A DNA stretch of 64,000 bases from Calothrix sp. PCC 7103 (GTDB lineage Bacteria; Cyanobacteriota; Cyanobacteriia; Cyanobacteriales; Nostocaceae). The notes under the pieces were generated by a model, which saw only the letters and a list, made by a program, of their open reading frames with translations, had not been told where the DNA came from and did not search any database. The number at the start of each line of letters is the position of its first letter. Within the stretch, counting starts at the first letter, position 1. Shown here in pieces: positions 18,694 to 26,713 of this stretch. Where the stretch lies: positions 1-64,000 of the forward strand of contig NZ_KB217481.1 of the NCBI RefSeq assembly GCF_000331305.1, written 5' to 3'. The position numbers and the translations under genes are program-made.

Positions 18694-19896
18694 TTAAGGT
18701 TGAGCATTTGCCCGTAAGCTATAATCTCCAATTTCACCCCTGTCGAGGGAATTAGCTATGATGAGAAAAACTCCATCTGCTGGTAAAGCCGTCGTAATTT
18801 GAGCATTAAAATCACCTGGTCCTCTGTCATCGTTTTCTGCTATTTTTAGAAGTTGCTGACCTTCAGTAGACTCAATAACTTGAAATAAACTTAGAACTGG
18901 GTTAATTTTCTGACTCGTCATTTCAATCACGACCTGCTGACCTTTCTTACCTTGAAATTGGTAAAAATCAGCAAAACTGCGATCTTCGAGAGTGCGATCG
19001 CCCTTACTCAAACTGCCCTTAACCACTTGACCATTGAGTGTAATTGTCCGAATCGATGGTTCTTGAGTTCGTGTAAATAGGGTAGAAACTGGAGAAACAT
19101 CTTTTTTTCTCGCTGCAACGATAAAAGACTGTACCTGGGAGACAGGAATAGAAAAATTCATCCCAGCATTTAGTTCGTTGTCCCCTGAAATCCCCGATGT
19201 ATTCACACCAATTACTTGACTTTGAGAGTTGAGCAGGGGACCACCGGAATTACCCCCCATAATCACAGCATTGTGTTGAATTTCTCCATCACTAGGGTTA
19301 ATGCGAGTGATATTACCTTGGGTAAATGTACCCTCAAATATTGCATCCAAAGGAGTACCAAGAGCAAAAACGCGATCGCCTACTTTTGCACTACCAGGAG
19401 TGGCTAAAGCAAGGGTACGTAAGTTTTTTTGTCCATGAATTTTCAGAACTGCTAAATCTAAACCACCCTTACCAAAACCCATCACATCTGCACTGAATTT
19501 TCTCCCATCCGGAAAAACCACTGTCACCACTTGAGGAAACTCAGCTGGTTTATAGGTTTTTGCTTCTTCTTCGCTTCGTGGTGGTGGCTTAATTACATGA
19601 GCATTAGTAATAATAAACCCATCTTTACTAATAACAAAACCGCTCCCATGACCTGTTTCTGTTTTTACTGTCACCACTGCTGGGCTAGCTTTTTCGTAGA
19701 CTCTACGGTTAAGCTGCTCATCAGGCGTTTGCGCTAAGACACGGTTTGAGTAACTAGCTTCCCCTCCATTCAGGGATAGTATTTGCTCTATGGTACTTAT
19801 ACCTGTCAGAGCAAATACAGTACACAGTGTTAAAGTTCCTAATTTTGAGAATCGCTTGTTAATCATCGCTTTAGATTTAGTTCGTAAATTCCCCAT
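18694..19896 (-). CDS. Exported DegP/HhoA-like serine protease with PPC domain
   Basis: The 400-residue protein has a signal-anchor or signal peptide at about 18-56 (the next in-frame Met is residue 11 and is a possible start). The trypsin-like domain has His100 (TNAHVI), Asp147 (GLDLAVL) and Ser217 (GGNSGGPL), the classical HtrA/DegP triad. Instead of a PDZ domain, the C-terminus (about 285-395) reads as a bacterial pre-peptidase C-terminal (PPC) domain: a beta-rich stretch with DFYQFQGKKGQQVVIEM and NDDRGPGDFNAQI. It is the fifth trypsin-type domain in 15 kb. Two canonical HIP1 octamers (GCGATCGC) fall in this gene and none elsewhere in the window. Confidence 0.85.
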   Translation of the reverse strand: MGNLRTKSKAMINKRFSKLGTLTLCTVFALTGISTIEQILSLNGGEASYSNRVLAQTPDEQLNRRVYEKASPAVVTVKTETGHGSGFVISKDGFIITNAHVIKPPPRSEEEAKTYKPAEFPQVVTVVFPDGRKFSADVMGFGKGGLDLAVLKIHGQKNLRTLALATPGSAKVGDRVFALGTPLDAIFEGTFTQGNITRINPSDGEIQHNAVIMGGNSGGPLLNSQSQVIGVNTSGISGDNELNAGMNFSIPVSQVQSFIVAARKKDVSPVSTLFTRTQEPSIRTITLNGQVVKGSLSKGDRTLEDRSFADFYQFQGKKGQQVVIEMTSQKINPVLSLFQVIESTEGQQLLKIAENDDRGPGDFNAQITTALPADGVFLIIANSLDRGEIGDYSLRANAQP

Positions 19897-20647
19897 TGAA
19901 AGTCAAAAAATGAGATTTTCAGATAAATGCGACTGAAATCACAATATCATGCTGAATTTTCTCTGTAAAAAGACTTAAACGTGCTAATCTCGATAGTACG
20001 ACCAGCTTTAGTCCCAACAGCTTGGACACGTTCATGTTGAACCCCTTAAAAATTGCCTTCTAGTAGGATTACGGAGTGAGGAGGATTTTTTTACGCAGGC
20101 TCTAAAGTTTTTTCTAATTTATTGCCCAACAATAAGGGTATTTACCGAATTTAGTGTCACTAGGAGGATAACTTGGCAGGAAAAGACGGTATATGTTTCC
20201 AATCGCAAGAAGGACAAATTATGCTTCAAAGCCCCAAACTCAAGCAGGGAAAGGATGTATAAACTATAACTGGTGTTAATTCAACGTTTTTATTAGGTTT
20301 AGAGGATGCAAAATTTTAAGACTTACGTATAGCTTTATGCTTCCATTTTGCACTTTCGGAAAAATTATGCTTCTTATGTTAGGATTTACTGACAATCAAT
20401 TAACGGAACAATAAGGGTTTCAGACTCTAAAATTCTCGCTTATGCTTCCAAGCCCATCGAAGTTATGGGTATAGTTACAAAGTGATTTGCGCTTCCTTGA
20501 CTAGGCTAGCGATGCCTCAGTAAAGTAAATACTCAGTAAAGTAAATACGTACTATACTTTTAGATAATGATTTAAATTTTGATTGCGGATTTTAGAGTAG
20601 TAGTCATGTAGTAATAGTAGATACAAATGATATAAGTATAGAGGTAT
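19897..20647. other. Non-coding stretch with repeated TTATGCTTC motifs and att-like repeat copy 2
   Basis: I find no gene here. The motif TTATGCTTC occurs at about 20219, 20335, 20367 and 20440 in the same orientation, the last one inside the repeat at 20429-20480. Repeated short direct motifs beside a structured core are what arm-type sites of tyrosine recombinases look like, but other DNA-binding proteins could use them. The 3' end (20550-20645) should hold the promoter of the next gene. Confidence 0.4.
20429..20480. repeat. Structured direct repeat, copy 2 (candidate attachment site)
   Basis: This is the partner of 1497-1548: same orientation, 40 of 52 identical by eye, with compensatory changes that keep a short stem (CCCAT with ATGGG). 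It ends the long zone that lacks GGCGCC; the first GGCGCC after it is at about 20816. Confidence 0.4.
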
Positions 20648-20650
20648 GTG

Positions 20651-21085
20651 ATGGAACCATTAACTACTGCTGCAATCGCTGTTGGCTCCGTAATCGCTAC
20701 TAAAGCCCTAGAAAAAACGGGCGAAAAGGTGGGCGAAGCTTTATGGGATAAAACTGGCAAGTTCCTCGTCACACTGCAAAAACAGTCTCCTCACACTGTT
20801 GCTGCAATCGAAAAGGCGCCTGAACAGCCACTCGATTATGGTAATGCTGTACTAAATGTAGAAGCATCAGCTAGAACAAATCCTGAACTAGCCCAGGTTA
20901 TGCAAGAACTAGCAGAAGTGGCTTCTTCTGCACCTATCCCTAATTTAACAAAAGTTCTCCAAGATATAGCTTCTTCACTTAAATCACAATCTTCTAGTAA
21001 TCAAATTTCTATCGATAAAATTGATAAAATTGTTAACTTTGCTCAGGGTAATATTAGTATTAAAGAGCAAAATGTTACCATTTGA
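20651..21085 (+). CDS. Small Ala/Gly-rich protein preceding a NACHT gene
   Basis: The product is 144 residues from the ATG at 20651, which has AGAGGT upstream. The N-terminus (PLTTAAIAVGSVIATKALEK) is hydrophobic and small-residue rich, like the short N-terminal modules found before or fused to NACHT and TIR proteins in cyanobacteria. The middle is helical, and the end (KIVNFAQGNISIKEQNVTI) looks beta-rich. The stop TGA at 21083 is in the same frame as the NACHT gene that follows, with 20 coding-like codons between it and that gene's first usable start. It is therefore either a separate adaptor or the N-terminal module of a fusion broken by one stop codon. Confidence 0.6.
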   Translation: MEPLTTAAIAVGSVIATKALEKTGEKVGEALWDKTGKFLVTLQKQSPHTVAAIEKAPEQPLDYGNAVLNVEASARTNPELAQVMQELAEVASSAPIPNLTKVLQDIASSLKSQSSSNQISIDKIDKIVNFAQGNISIKEQNVTI

Positions 21086-23605
21086 CTACAACCGCTCGAA
21101 CGGGAACGGGTAAAGTTAAATCCCATTGACTGGTGCCAAGTTTGTTTGGACAAATTTGAAGAACAAGTAAGGATTAATCGTAGTCGGCGCCGAGCGACTA
21201 ATAACGCTTACGAGTTAGATATATATGTACCGTTAGGCTTGATTGGGCGTAAGCACCAACCTCGTCGTGATATTGATTTTCTTGCAAAAGGTGAAATTAC
21301 ATCTGAAAAAGGAACCGCTATATATGAGCTTCCTCAAGAAGTCATCGAAAAGGTATATAAATATAACATTTTTTTGGAAGAAGTTATAGGAGATATCTTA
21401 AGTAATAAAAATAATAAGAATATAGCAATTATTGGAGAACCAGGAGCTGGAAAAACTACGTTACTGGAAAAAATAGGTAAATATTTACTTGCGAATCAAG
21501 CATTACCTATTTATATTCCTTTGAGCAACTTATCAGGTTTTAAACTTAAGCAATACTTGTATAGTATATGGATGCCAAAAGAAGCAAATCCTGAACAATT
21601 ACGAGAATTATTAAATACGAAGCAGGTTTGGTTCTTACTAGATGGTGTAGACGAAATCAATGCTTCTGCATCTGCTGCTTTAAATCAAATAATTAGTTTT
21701 ATAAATGAATTACCAAAGATGCGCTTCGTAGTAACTTGTCGATTAAATGTCTGGGACGCTAGCACGAAAAATTTACTTGATTTTCAAAATTATAAGACTC
21801 AAGATTTTACCCATGAGCAGGTAAAAAATTTCATTAATCTGTGGTTTGAACGTGCAAAGTCTTATCAAGGATATTATTTATGGCGAAAATTAAATGAACC
21901 AGGAAGAGAACGCTTACTGGATTTAGTCAAAAATCCTTTAAGACTTGCTTTAATGTGTCAAGCTTGGCACTTGAACCACAATACAGATTTGCCATCAACA
22001 CAAGCAGCGCTTTACGACAGATTTGTACGCAATTTTTATGAATGGAAACAAGAACAGTTTTATACAATCGACGAGCAAGATAAACTAAACAAATCTTTGG
22101 GTAAATTGGCACAAGTTGCTATAGATTCTTCCCAAATTAGATTCCGTATTGGAGAAAAACTTGCAATTTTAGTAATGGGAAATGATTTATTTAACCTTTC
22201 TTTGACACTAGGTTGGTTAAATCAAGTAGACAGAGATAAAGAAACTGATGAAGCATTTTACGCATTCTATCATGCTACTTTTCAAGAATATTTTGCTGCT
22301 ATAGCAATTGATGACTGGAGTTTTTTTTTACCCCGCACGCATAAAAATAAACCTATAAAAAATGAGCGATATAGAATTTTTGAGACAGAATGGAGGCAAG
22401 TTTTTTTATTATGGGTAGGACGCCAAGATATACAAAAAGAATATAAAGAAGAGTTTTTCACTAAATTGATAAATTTTCAAGATGGTTGCGATAACTTTTA
22501 TAAGTATCAAGCTTATTTTTTAGCAGGTCTTGGAACCACTGAGTTTAAAAAATCTTCTATTAGCTCTGAAATTATAAATCAAATTTTAAAGTGGAGTCAA
22601 GGTGACTTTAGTACAATCGAATTGTTTTTATGGCGTGAAAATCTTCATATACTAATTGAAGAAGATGCTAAAGTTGCATTATCACAAATCAATAAAGATA
22701 AAAAGGCAGAAGTTTTAGATAAATTTGGTAAAGTAGATAAATACTCTAATTTGAATAATGTAAATGAAGATGCTATTGACTTACTTGTTAAGGACGCTTT
22801 GGGAAATGATAAGTATAGGAGTTGGACAGCGATACAACATTTATCTCAAATCAGTGATAGTAATCAATATGTTATCAAAAAATTAGCTGATTTAACATGG
22901 AATGCACTAAACAAATCTACTTGCGTGAGAGCGGCAGAAGTTTTAGCTATAATTGACCCTAGCAACCAAGATGCTGTTGACGTATTTGCTAAGATAGCCT
23001 GGAACGCACGAAATGAGTACGACCGCAGGGAAGCAGTACATATTTTATGTAAAATCAGTGTTACTAATCAATTTGCTATCAAAGCATTAGCTAAGTTAGA
23101 TTGGAGCGCGCAAGGTACACGTATTTGCAGGCAAGTAGTTTCAGCTTTAGGTGAAGTTGAACCTGGTCAACAAGATGCTATTAATTTATTAATTGAGTTA
23201 ATACGTGACGTGCAAGATATATATACTCGTAGAATAGCAGTTTTAATTTTAGGAAAAATCAGTGCAAACAATCAAGATGCTATTAATGCATTAATTAAAT
23301 TAGCCTGGAGCGCGCAAGATATATATACTCGTAGAGTAGCAGTTTTAGCTTTAGGTGAAGTTGAACCTGGTCAACGAAATGCTATCAATATGTTAGTTAA
23401 GCTAATACGTAACGTGCAAAGCGGATGCATGAAGGAAGCAATACCTGCTTTAAAAAGAACTTTGACAGATGATTTTATACTATTTGTTATAGCTCAGTTG
23501 AAAAATCGCTCAAAGCTTGATTTTGATGTTTATGATGTAATTTGGAAGAGTGCTAAATCTCTTACATATCCTGAATTTTACAAAGCATGGCGCCGTTGGT
23601 GGTAG
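21086..23605 (+). CDS. NACHT NTPase with HEAT-like repeats (start uncertain)
   Basis: The core has Walker A GEPGAGKTT (residues 97-105 if counted from a TTG at 21146), Walker B FLLDGVDEI (163-171), a sensor-like VTCRLNVW and the NACHT box YHATFQEYFAAIAI. From about 560 to 790 the protein consists of HEAT-like units with recurring ALGEVEPGQ and WSAQD motifs. Bacterial NACHT proteins of this kind act in phage defence, with the repeats as sensor. There is no ATG before the P-loop: the only early start is TTG at 21146 without a ribosome binding site. The family-like text ERERVKLNPIDWCQVC lies upstream of it, running back to the in-frame TGA at 21083. The coding extent given here therefore starts after that TGA. 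Confidence 0.75.
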   Translation, partial: LQPLERERVKLNPIDWCQVCLDKFEEQVRINRSRRRATNNAYELDIYVPLGLIGRKHQPRRDIDFLAKGEITSEKGTAIYELPQEVIEKVYKYNIFLEEVIGDILSNKNNKNIAIIGEPGAGKTTLLEKIGKYLLANQALPIYIPLSNLSGFKLKQYLYSIWMPKEANPEQLRELLNTKQVWFLLDGVDEINASASAALNQIISFINELPKMRFVVTCRLNVWDASTKNLLDFQNYKTQDFTHEQVKNFINLWFERAKSYQGYYLWRKLNEPGRERLLDLVKNPLRLALMCQAWHLNHNTDLPSTQAALYDRFVRNFYEWKQEQFYTIDEQDKLNKSLGKLAQVAIDSSQIRFRIGEKLAILVMGNDLFNLSLTLGWLNQVDRDKETDEAFYAFYHATFQEYFAAIAIDDWSFFLPRTHKNKPIKNERYRIFETEWRQVFLLWVGRQDIQKEYKEEFFTKLINFQDGCDNFYKYQAYFLAGLGTTEFKKSSISSEIINQILKWSQGDFSTIELFLWRENLHILIEEDAKVALSQINKDKKAEVLDKFGKVDKYSNLNNVNEDAIDLLVKDALGNDKYRSWTAIQHLSQISDSNQYVIKKLADLTWNALNKSTCVRAAEVLAIIDPSNQDAVDVFAKIAWNARNEYDRREAVHILCKISVTNQFAIKALAKLDWSAQGTRICRQVVSALGEVEPGQQDAINLLIELIRDVQDIYTRRIAVLILGKISANNQDAINALIKLAWSAQDIYTRRVAVLALGEVEPGQRNAINMLVKLIRNVQSGCMKEAIPALKRTLTDDFILFVIAQLKNRSKLDFDVYDVIWKSAKSLTYPEFYKAWRRWW

Positions 23606-23607
23606 CT

Positions 23608-24591
23608 TTATAATTCAGGGCGAAGTATACTACCTTTCTGAGACGCGCCATGAAATTCTTTAATCGCTGCCTTAGAATCAGCAGCTTTGGTATAACGACG
23701 AAAATTAGAAACTGATTTATGCCGCATTAAAGTCATTGCATGATAAGGGTTGATGCCTGCCATTATTAAGTTTGTACCGAAGGTATGGCGAAATTGGTGA
23801 GCATGAAAATTATGTCCAGTTTCCTTTTTTAGCTGAAGGCAAAATTTGTTTATAGTATCATAAGTAATTCTCTCTCCTTTATTGCGCCAGGAACATGAAG
23901 TAAATAAAGGTGCCTCCGAAGTCTCGCCACCCTTGTTAAACCCTGGCATTTGTCGGCGCCAGTTCAAATAATTTTCAATTAAATCTAAACACCATTGCTC
24001 AAGTGGCACTGTACCCGCCGAACCCGCTTTAGCAACTTTAACCTCTAAACACTCGCCATCATAATCGCCAAAGTTCAAACTACAAACTTCACTTGCCCGT
24101 AACCCATGCAGCAACACTCCTACTATCGCGAGGTTTCGTTCTGGATAACTGGTCTCGGAAGCGGCGGCGAAAATATCAGCAACAATTTTATCGTTAAGGT
24201 TGTTAGCTCCCGGCTCTTTCAGTTTTGGTAAATCAACCGCTATCGTCGGGTCACTTTTAACGTACCCAGACCGGAACATCCAGTTAGAAAAATTTTTCAA
24301 TGTTCCCAGCACCCGCCGCACACTCGCAGGCGCCAGCTTCTTTTTATAAATAAGAAAATCTTTGAACTGAGCAACGTCTCTAGGTGCCAACTCAACCCAG
24401 CTAATGTTAGACCACTCCAAAAAATATTTTAAATCCTGCCGATACGCCTTTTCAGTTTTAGGCGCCAGACTTCTAGCCTGCAAAAACTCTTTAACTCTTA
24501 ACTCTCGAATATCAACACTTTCTAGTGGTGGAGCAATCTTCCCCCCATCCAACGTTATTAGCTTTGGTTCAGGTATATCTCTCAACGGCAT
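23608..24591 (-). CDS. Tyrosine recombinase (XerC/D-like integrase), copy 2
   Basis: The 327-residue protein is very similar to the recombinase at 1563-2588 and has the same orientation. The core-binding domain covers about 28-115. Catalytic residues are Arg in HGLRASE, the HQFRHTFG box, His in LMRHKS and Tyr in FRRYTKA, all intact. Differences from copy 1 lie in the first 30 residues and a short stretch near residue 90. The stop codon is 2 bp from the stop of the convergent NACHT gene. Two near-identical recombinases in direct orientation 22 kb apart could bracket a mobile region or could recombine with each other. Confidence 0.9.
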   Translation of the reverse strand: MPLRDIPEPKLITLDGGKIAPPLESVDIRELRVKEFLQARSLAPKTEKAYRQDLKYFLEWSNISWVELAPRDVAQFKDFLIYKKKLAPASVRRVLGTLKNFSNWMFRSGYVKSDPTIAVDLPKLKEPGANNLNDKIVADIFAAASETSYPERNLAIVGVLLHGLRASEVCSLNFGDYDGECLEVKVAKAGSAGTVPLEQWCLDLIENYLNWRRQMPGFNKGGETSEAPLFTSCSWRNKGERITYDTINKFCLQLKKETGHNFHAHQFRHTFGTNLIMAGINPYHAMTLMRHKSVSNFRRYTKAADSKAAIKEFHGASQKGSILRPEL

Positions 24592-24708
24592 AAAACACTT
24601 AGTTAAATATTATTCAGGTACATATTCCAGATAATAACCATTATCTTGACTAAGACAATTAATATACAATCAAGGTAATACATATGTACTAGTATTGATA
24701 TTTAGTTT

Positions 24709-25020
24709 GTCGGTTCGCACTGAAACTGCAAATTGTCGCGCAGAAGCTGCAATTTTTTCGCATGGTGGTGCAATTTTTTGCTAGAAGCCTTATACTACGT
24801 GAGTCTAAAATTTAAGTAGAATAAAAATAAAAGCATTAAAAGCTAATTAATATAATGCTTTTAGCCTCAGTGCAAGCAAAGTCCTATAATTTGCAACAGC
24901 AGCGCGAATTATTCCCAAAATTTGCGCTAGCGTGCGAAATTTTTGCACGACTGTGCGAAAATTAATGGCTGAAACGACGTAATTACGTTCCAGAATTTGC
25001 AACTTCTGTGCGAACCTACA
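24709..25020. mobile_element. 312-bp non-autonomous transposon with subterminal repeats
   Basis: The ends are imperfect inverted repeats of about 27 bp: GTCGGTTCGCACTGAAACTG on the left against a right end that reads TGTAGGTTCGCACAGAAGTT in reverse complement. A 5-bp direct repeat AGTTT (24704-24708 and 25021-25025) flanks it. Inside, TTCGCAC-N5/6-TGCAA-type units are repeated three times at the left end and four times, inverted, at the right end. There is no ORF. A related sequence without the insert occurs at 54762 (AGTTTATAAGTTAAGGG). Multiple subterminal sites, TGT...ACA ends and a 5-bp duplication resemble elements moved by Tn7/Mu-like transposases; which transposase is inference. Confidence 0.65.
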
Positions 25021-25069
25021 AGTTTATAGGTTAAGGGTTTAAGGCTTTCGCATCAAACAAGCAGGCGCC
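25021..25069. repeat. Dispersed repeat, copy 1 (with 54762-54810)
   Basis: About 48 bp starting AGTTTATAGGTTAAGGGTTT and ending in CAGGCGCCTC recur at 54762-54810 with only four or five differences. The repeat ends at a GGCGCC site in both places. In this copy the 312-bp element is inserted at its left edge. Confidence 0.6.
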
Positions 25070-25254
25070 TCTTGATGATTCAAGTAACAATTTGCAAAAC
25101 CCTCCCGATTGGGTTAAATCGATAAGGTTCAAGTAAGAGATTTTCAGCGTTGCATAAATTCAGGATAAATCAGCGGTTGAAACCATTGATTATTCGTTTC
25201 AAATTGGTCAAAATCATTCCTCTATTCATCAACGCCAGATTTTCTAACGGTGTA

Positions 25255-25422
25255 AGAGGATGTTTGAAAAATCAGATAAGGTATAAATTGTCCCAAGCGA
25301 GTGGAGTACAGCGGAACGTGAAATCTAAAGTTTCAAGCATATACTTAGATGCTACTCTACGGAAAAAGCTTCGCTTTACGTGCGCGACTCATGACTTCAC
25401 AGACACTTTTCAAACATCCTCT
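25255..25422. mobile_element. 168-bp MITE-like element with 16-bp terminal inverted repeats
   Basis: The ends are perfect inverted repeats, AGAGGATGTTTGAAAA at the left and its complement at the right. The inside contains a segment (about 25337-25396, with GATGCTACTCTACGG) that recurs at about 46183-46236. A 95-codon open frame crosses the element but its text looks non-coding. The adjacent target duplication is not clear. Confidence 0.5.
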
Positions 25423-25484
25423 AAAGGGCGCCTATAGGGTTGTTTTGTTTAAATGACATTCATTGCATTATTATATAGTTCCGT

Positions 25485-25706
25485 TTACATTGACTTAACT
25501 CCGTACTCCTTTTCCATCAAAGATAGTAAATCTTCTTGTATGGGTGTCAAATATGGTGTTGGTAAGTGTGCGTATAATTCAAACATAGACACAACTACTT
25601 CTTCCAAATTAGGAACTTCAGAAAGGCGCCGCAGTCTAGTATGTAATTTCTTAGCTGCCGCGCGCTCTTCTTCTAATAAATTATTGTTCAGGTTCAGAGA
25701 CTCCAT
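25485..25706 (-). CDS. Small helical protein, unknown family (tandem pair, gene 2)
   Basis: From an ATG at 25706 (ATGGAGTCTCTG; another in-frame ATG lies at 25727) it encodes about 73 residues. Its pattern ...LLEEERAAAKKLHTRLRRL...PYLTPIQEDLLSLMEKEYGV closely follows that of the gene just upstream (LRRL against MRRL, PYLTPIQ and EK-YGV shared). The two overlap by about 25 bp in different frames. This is a tandem duplication of a small soluble protein; no function is known to me. Confidence 0.5.
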   Translation of the reverse strand: MESLNLNNNLLEEERAAAKKLHTRLRRLSEVPNLEEVVVSMFELYAHLPTPYLTPIQEDLLSLMEKEYGVKSM

Positions 25707-25959
25707 AATTTTTCTCAATTGTTGCAAGTAACTCGAATTGTATCGGCGTTAAATACGGTTGCGACTGTTTACCAAAATAAGTAAGTAGACTATTTACTGC
25801 TCCATCGCAATCTGGTAATTGGTGCAGGCGCCGCATCCGCCCTAGCAATTCTCGCATAAATACACGATTATCATCGCTTAGTTCCAATGATAATAAATGT
25901 TCTATCTTAACAACGTATTCCGCTTCCCAAGTTTCAATGGTACATGAATATTCACCCAC
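25681..25959 (-). CDS. Small helical protein, unknown family (tandem pair, gene 1)
   Basis: The 92-residue product has an N-terminal part with EAEYVVKIEHLLSLELSDD, then the shared block MRRLHQLPDCDGAVNSLLTY and the conserved PYLTPIQFELLATIEKNYGV. It is the first gene of the overlapping pair. The repeated motif set supports both as real genes. Cytoplasmic, mostly alpha-helical by appearance. No known domain recognised. Confidence 0.5.
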   Translation of the reverse strand: MGEYSCTIETWEAEYVVKIEHLLSLELSDDNRVFMRELLGRMRRLHQLPDCDGAVNSLLTYFGKQSQPYLTPIQFELLATIEKNYGVSEPEQ

Positions 25960-26074
25960 ATGAGTAACGGCGCCCCAACATCCACTCTTAGAGGCTTAAC
26001 TTAAATAATTACTTAAACGCTGTAAAGCTTACCTATAAACGCTTTTCCTTTTGAAGTGAGCGGTGCCTGTAAAT

Positions 26075-26713
26075 TTATTCTAAATCTGGTATATAAAAAA
26101 ATTGATACTCTTTAACGCTAGTATCAAACATCAAAAATTCCCAATAAAAGACTATTTTTCCAACTTTCGTATCAAGTTTTCCACAGTAAGACAGTGTATT
26201 AGATGTAAATATATTAATGTTGTTATTCTCAATTTTGTAAATAAATTCATTCTCATCATTCTTATTTTGATTAAACCATTCGATTAACTTTTGTTTACTA
26301 ATTTGTTCTTTATCCAATACTCTTACACTTAAAATTGTTCCATCCGGATAAAACTTCATTAAATTATAACAATTATTTCTGACAAGTGTACAATATAATC
26401 CATTACAATAAATCAGCCAGTAATACTGAAGATATTTAGAAACAGCAATTTTAATTTTTAATTCTTCTCTATTTTTCAATAACTTGTAAGCGACAAAATT
26501 AATTTCTTCATCGTTACTATTTAATGCTTGTAGCAAAATCTCTAAACCTTCCTCATCATACTTCAAAGCTTCTGACAAAGCAGCTATTCTTTCTGCAACT
26601 AAGAAACTTGACAATCGTTGTTTAACTCTTTTTATTTCTTCTTCAGCAGAATTTATAGGCGCCGAATTTTGTCCACCCAATACAACGTCGTACTCTTTAG
26701 GATTATTTGTCAT
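26075..26713 (-). CDS. HEAT-like cyanobacterial protein with variable C-terminus
   Basis: The 212-residue product opens with KEYDVVLGGQNSAPINSA, then KQRLSSFLVAERIAALSEAL and GLEILLQALNS. This is the common N-terminal module of many cyanobacterial proteins (VLGGQ start plus a HEAT-like helical repeat) that are otherwise fused to GUN4, WD40 or pentapeptide domains. Here the C-terminal half (about 95-212) is Asn/Tyr/Phe-rich and beta-like (FYPDGTILSVRVL, GKIVFYWEFLMF), which I do not recognise. It is likely a cytoplasmic adaptor-type protein. Adjacent genes lie on the same strand but 116 bp or more away. Confidence 0.6.
   Translation of the reverse strand: MTNNPKEYDVVLGGQNSAPINSAEEEIKRVKQRLSSFLVAERIAALSEALKYDEEGLEILLQALNSNDEEINFVAYKLLKNREELKIKIAVSKYLQYYWLIYCNGLYCTLVRNNCYNLMKFYPDGTILSVRVLDKEQISKQKLIEWFNQNKNDENEFIYKIENNNINIFTSNTLSYCGKLDTKVGKIVFYWEFLMFDTSVKEYQFFYIPDLE

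Noticed and set aside
24709-25020. A full CRISPR-associated (CAST) or Tn7-like transposon
   Set aside because: No tnsB, tnsC, tniQ or cas12k-like gene lies between or near the ends; only a 312-bp non-coding element is present.
25150-25437. 95-codon plus-strand ORF
   Set aside because: It runs through the MITE-like element and a dispersed repeat; the text is basic and low in protein character.
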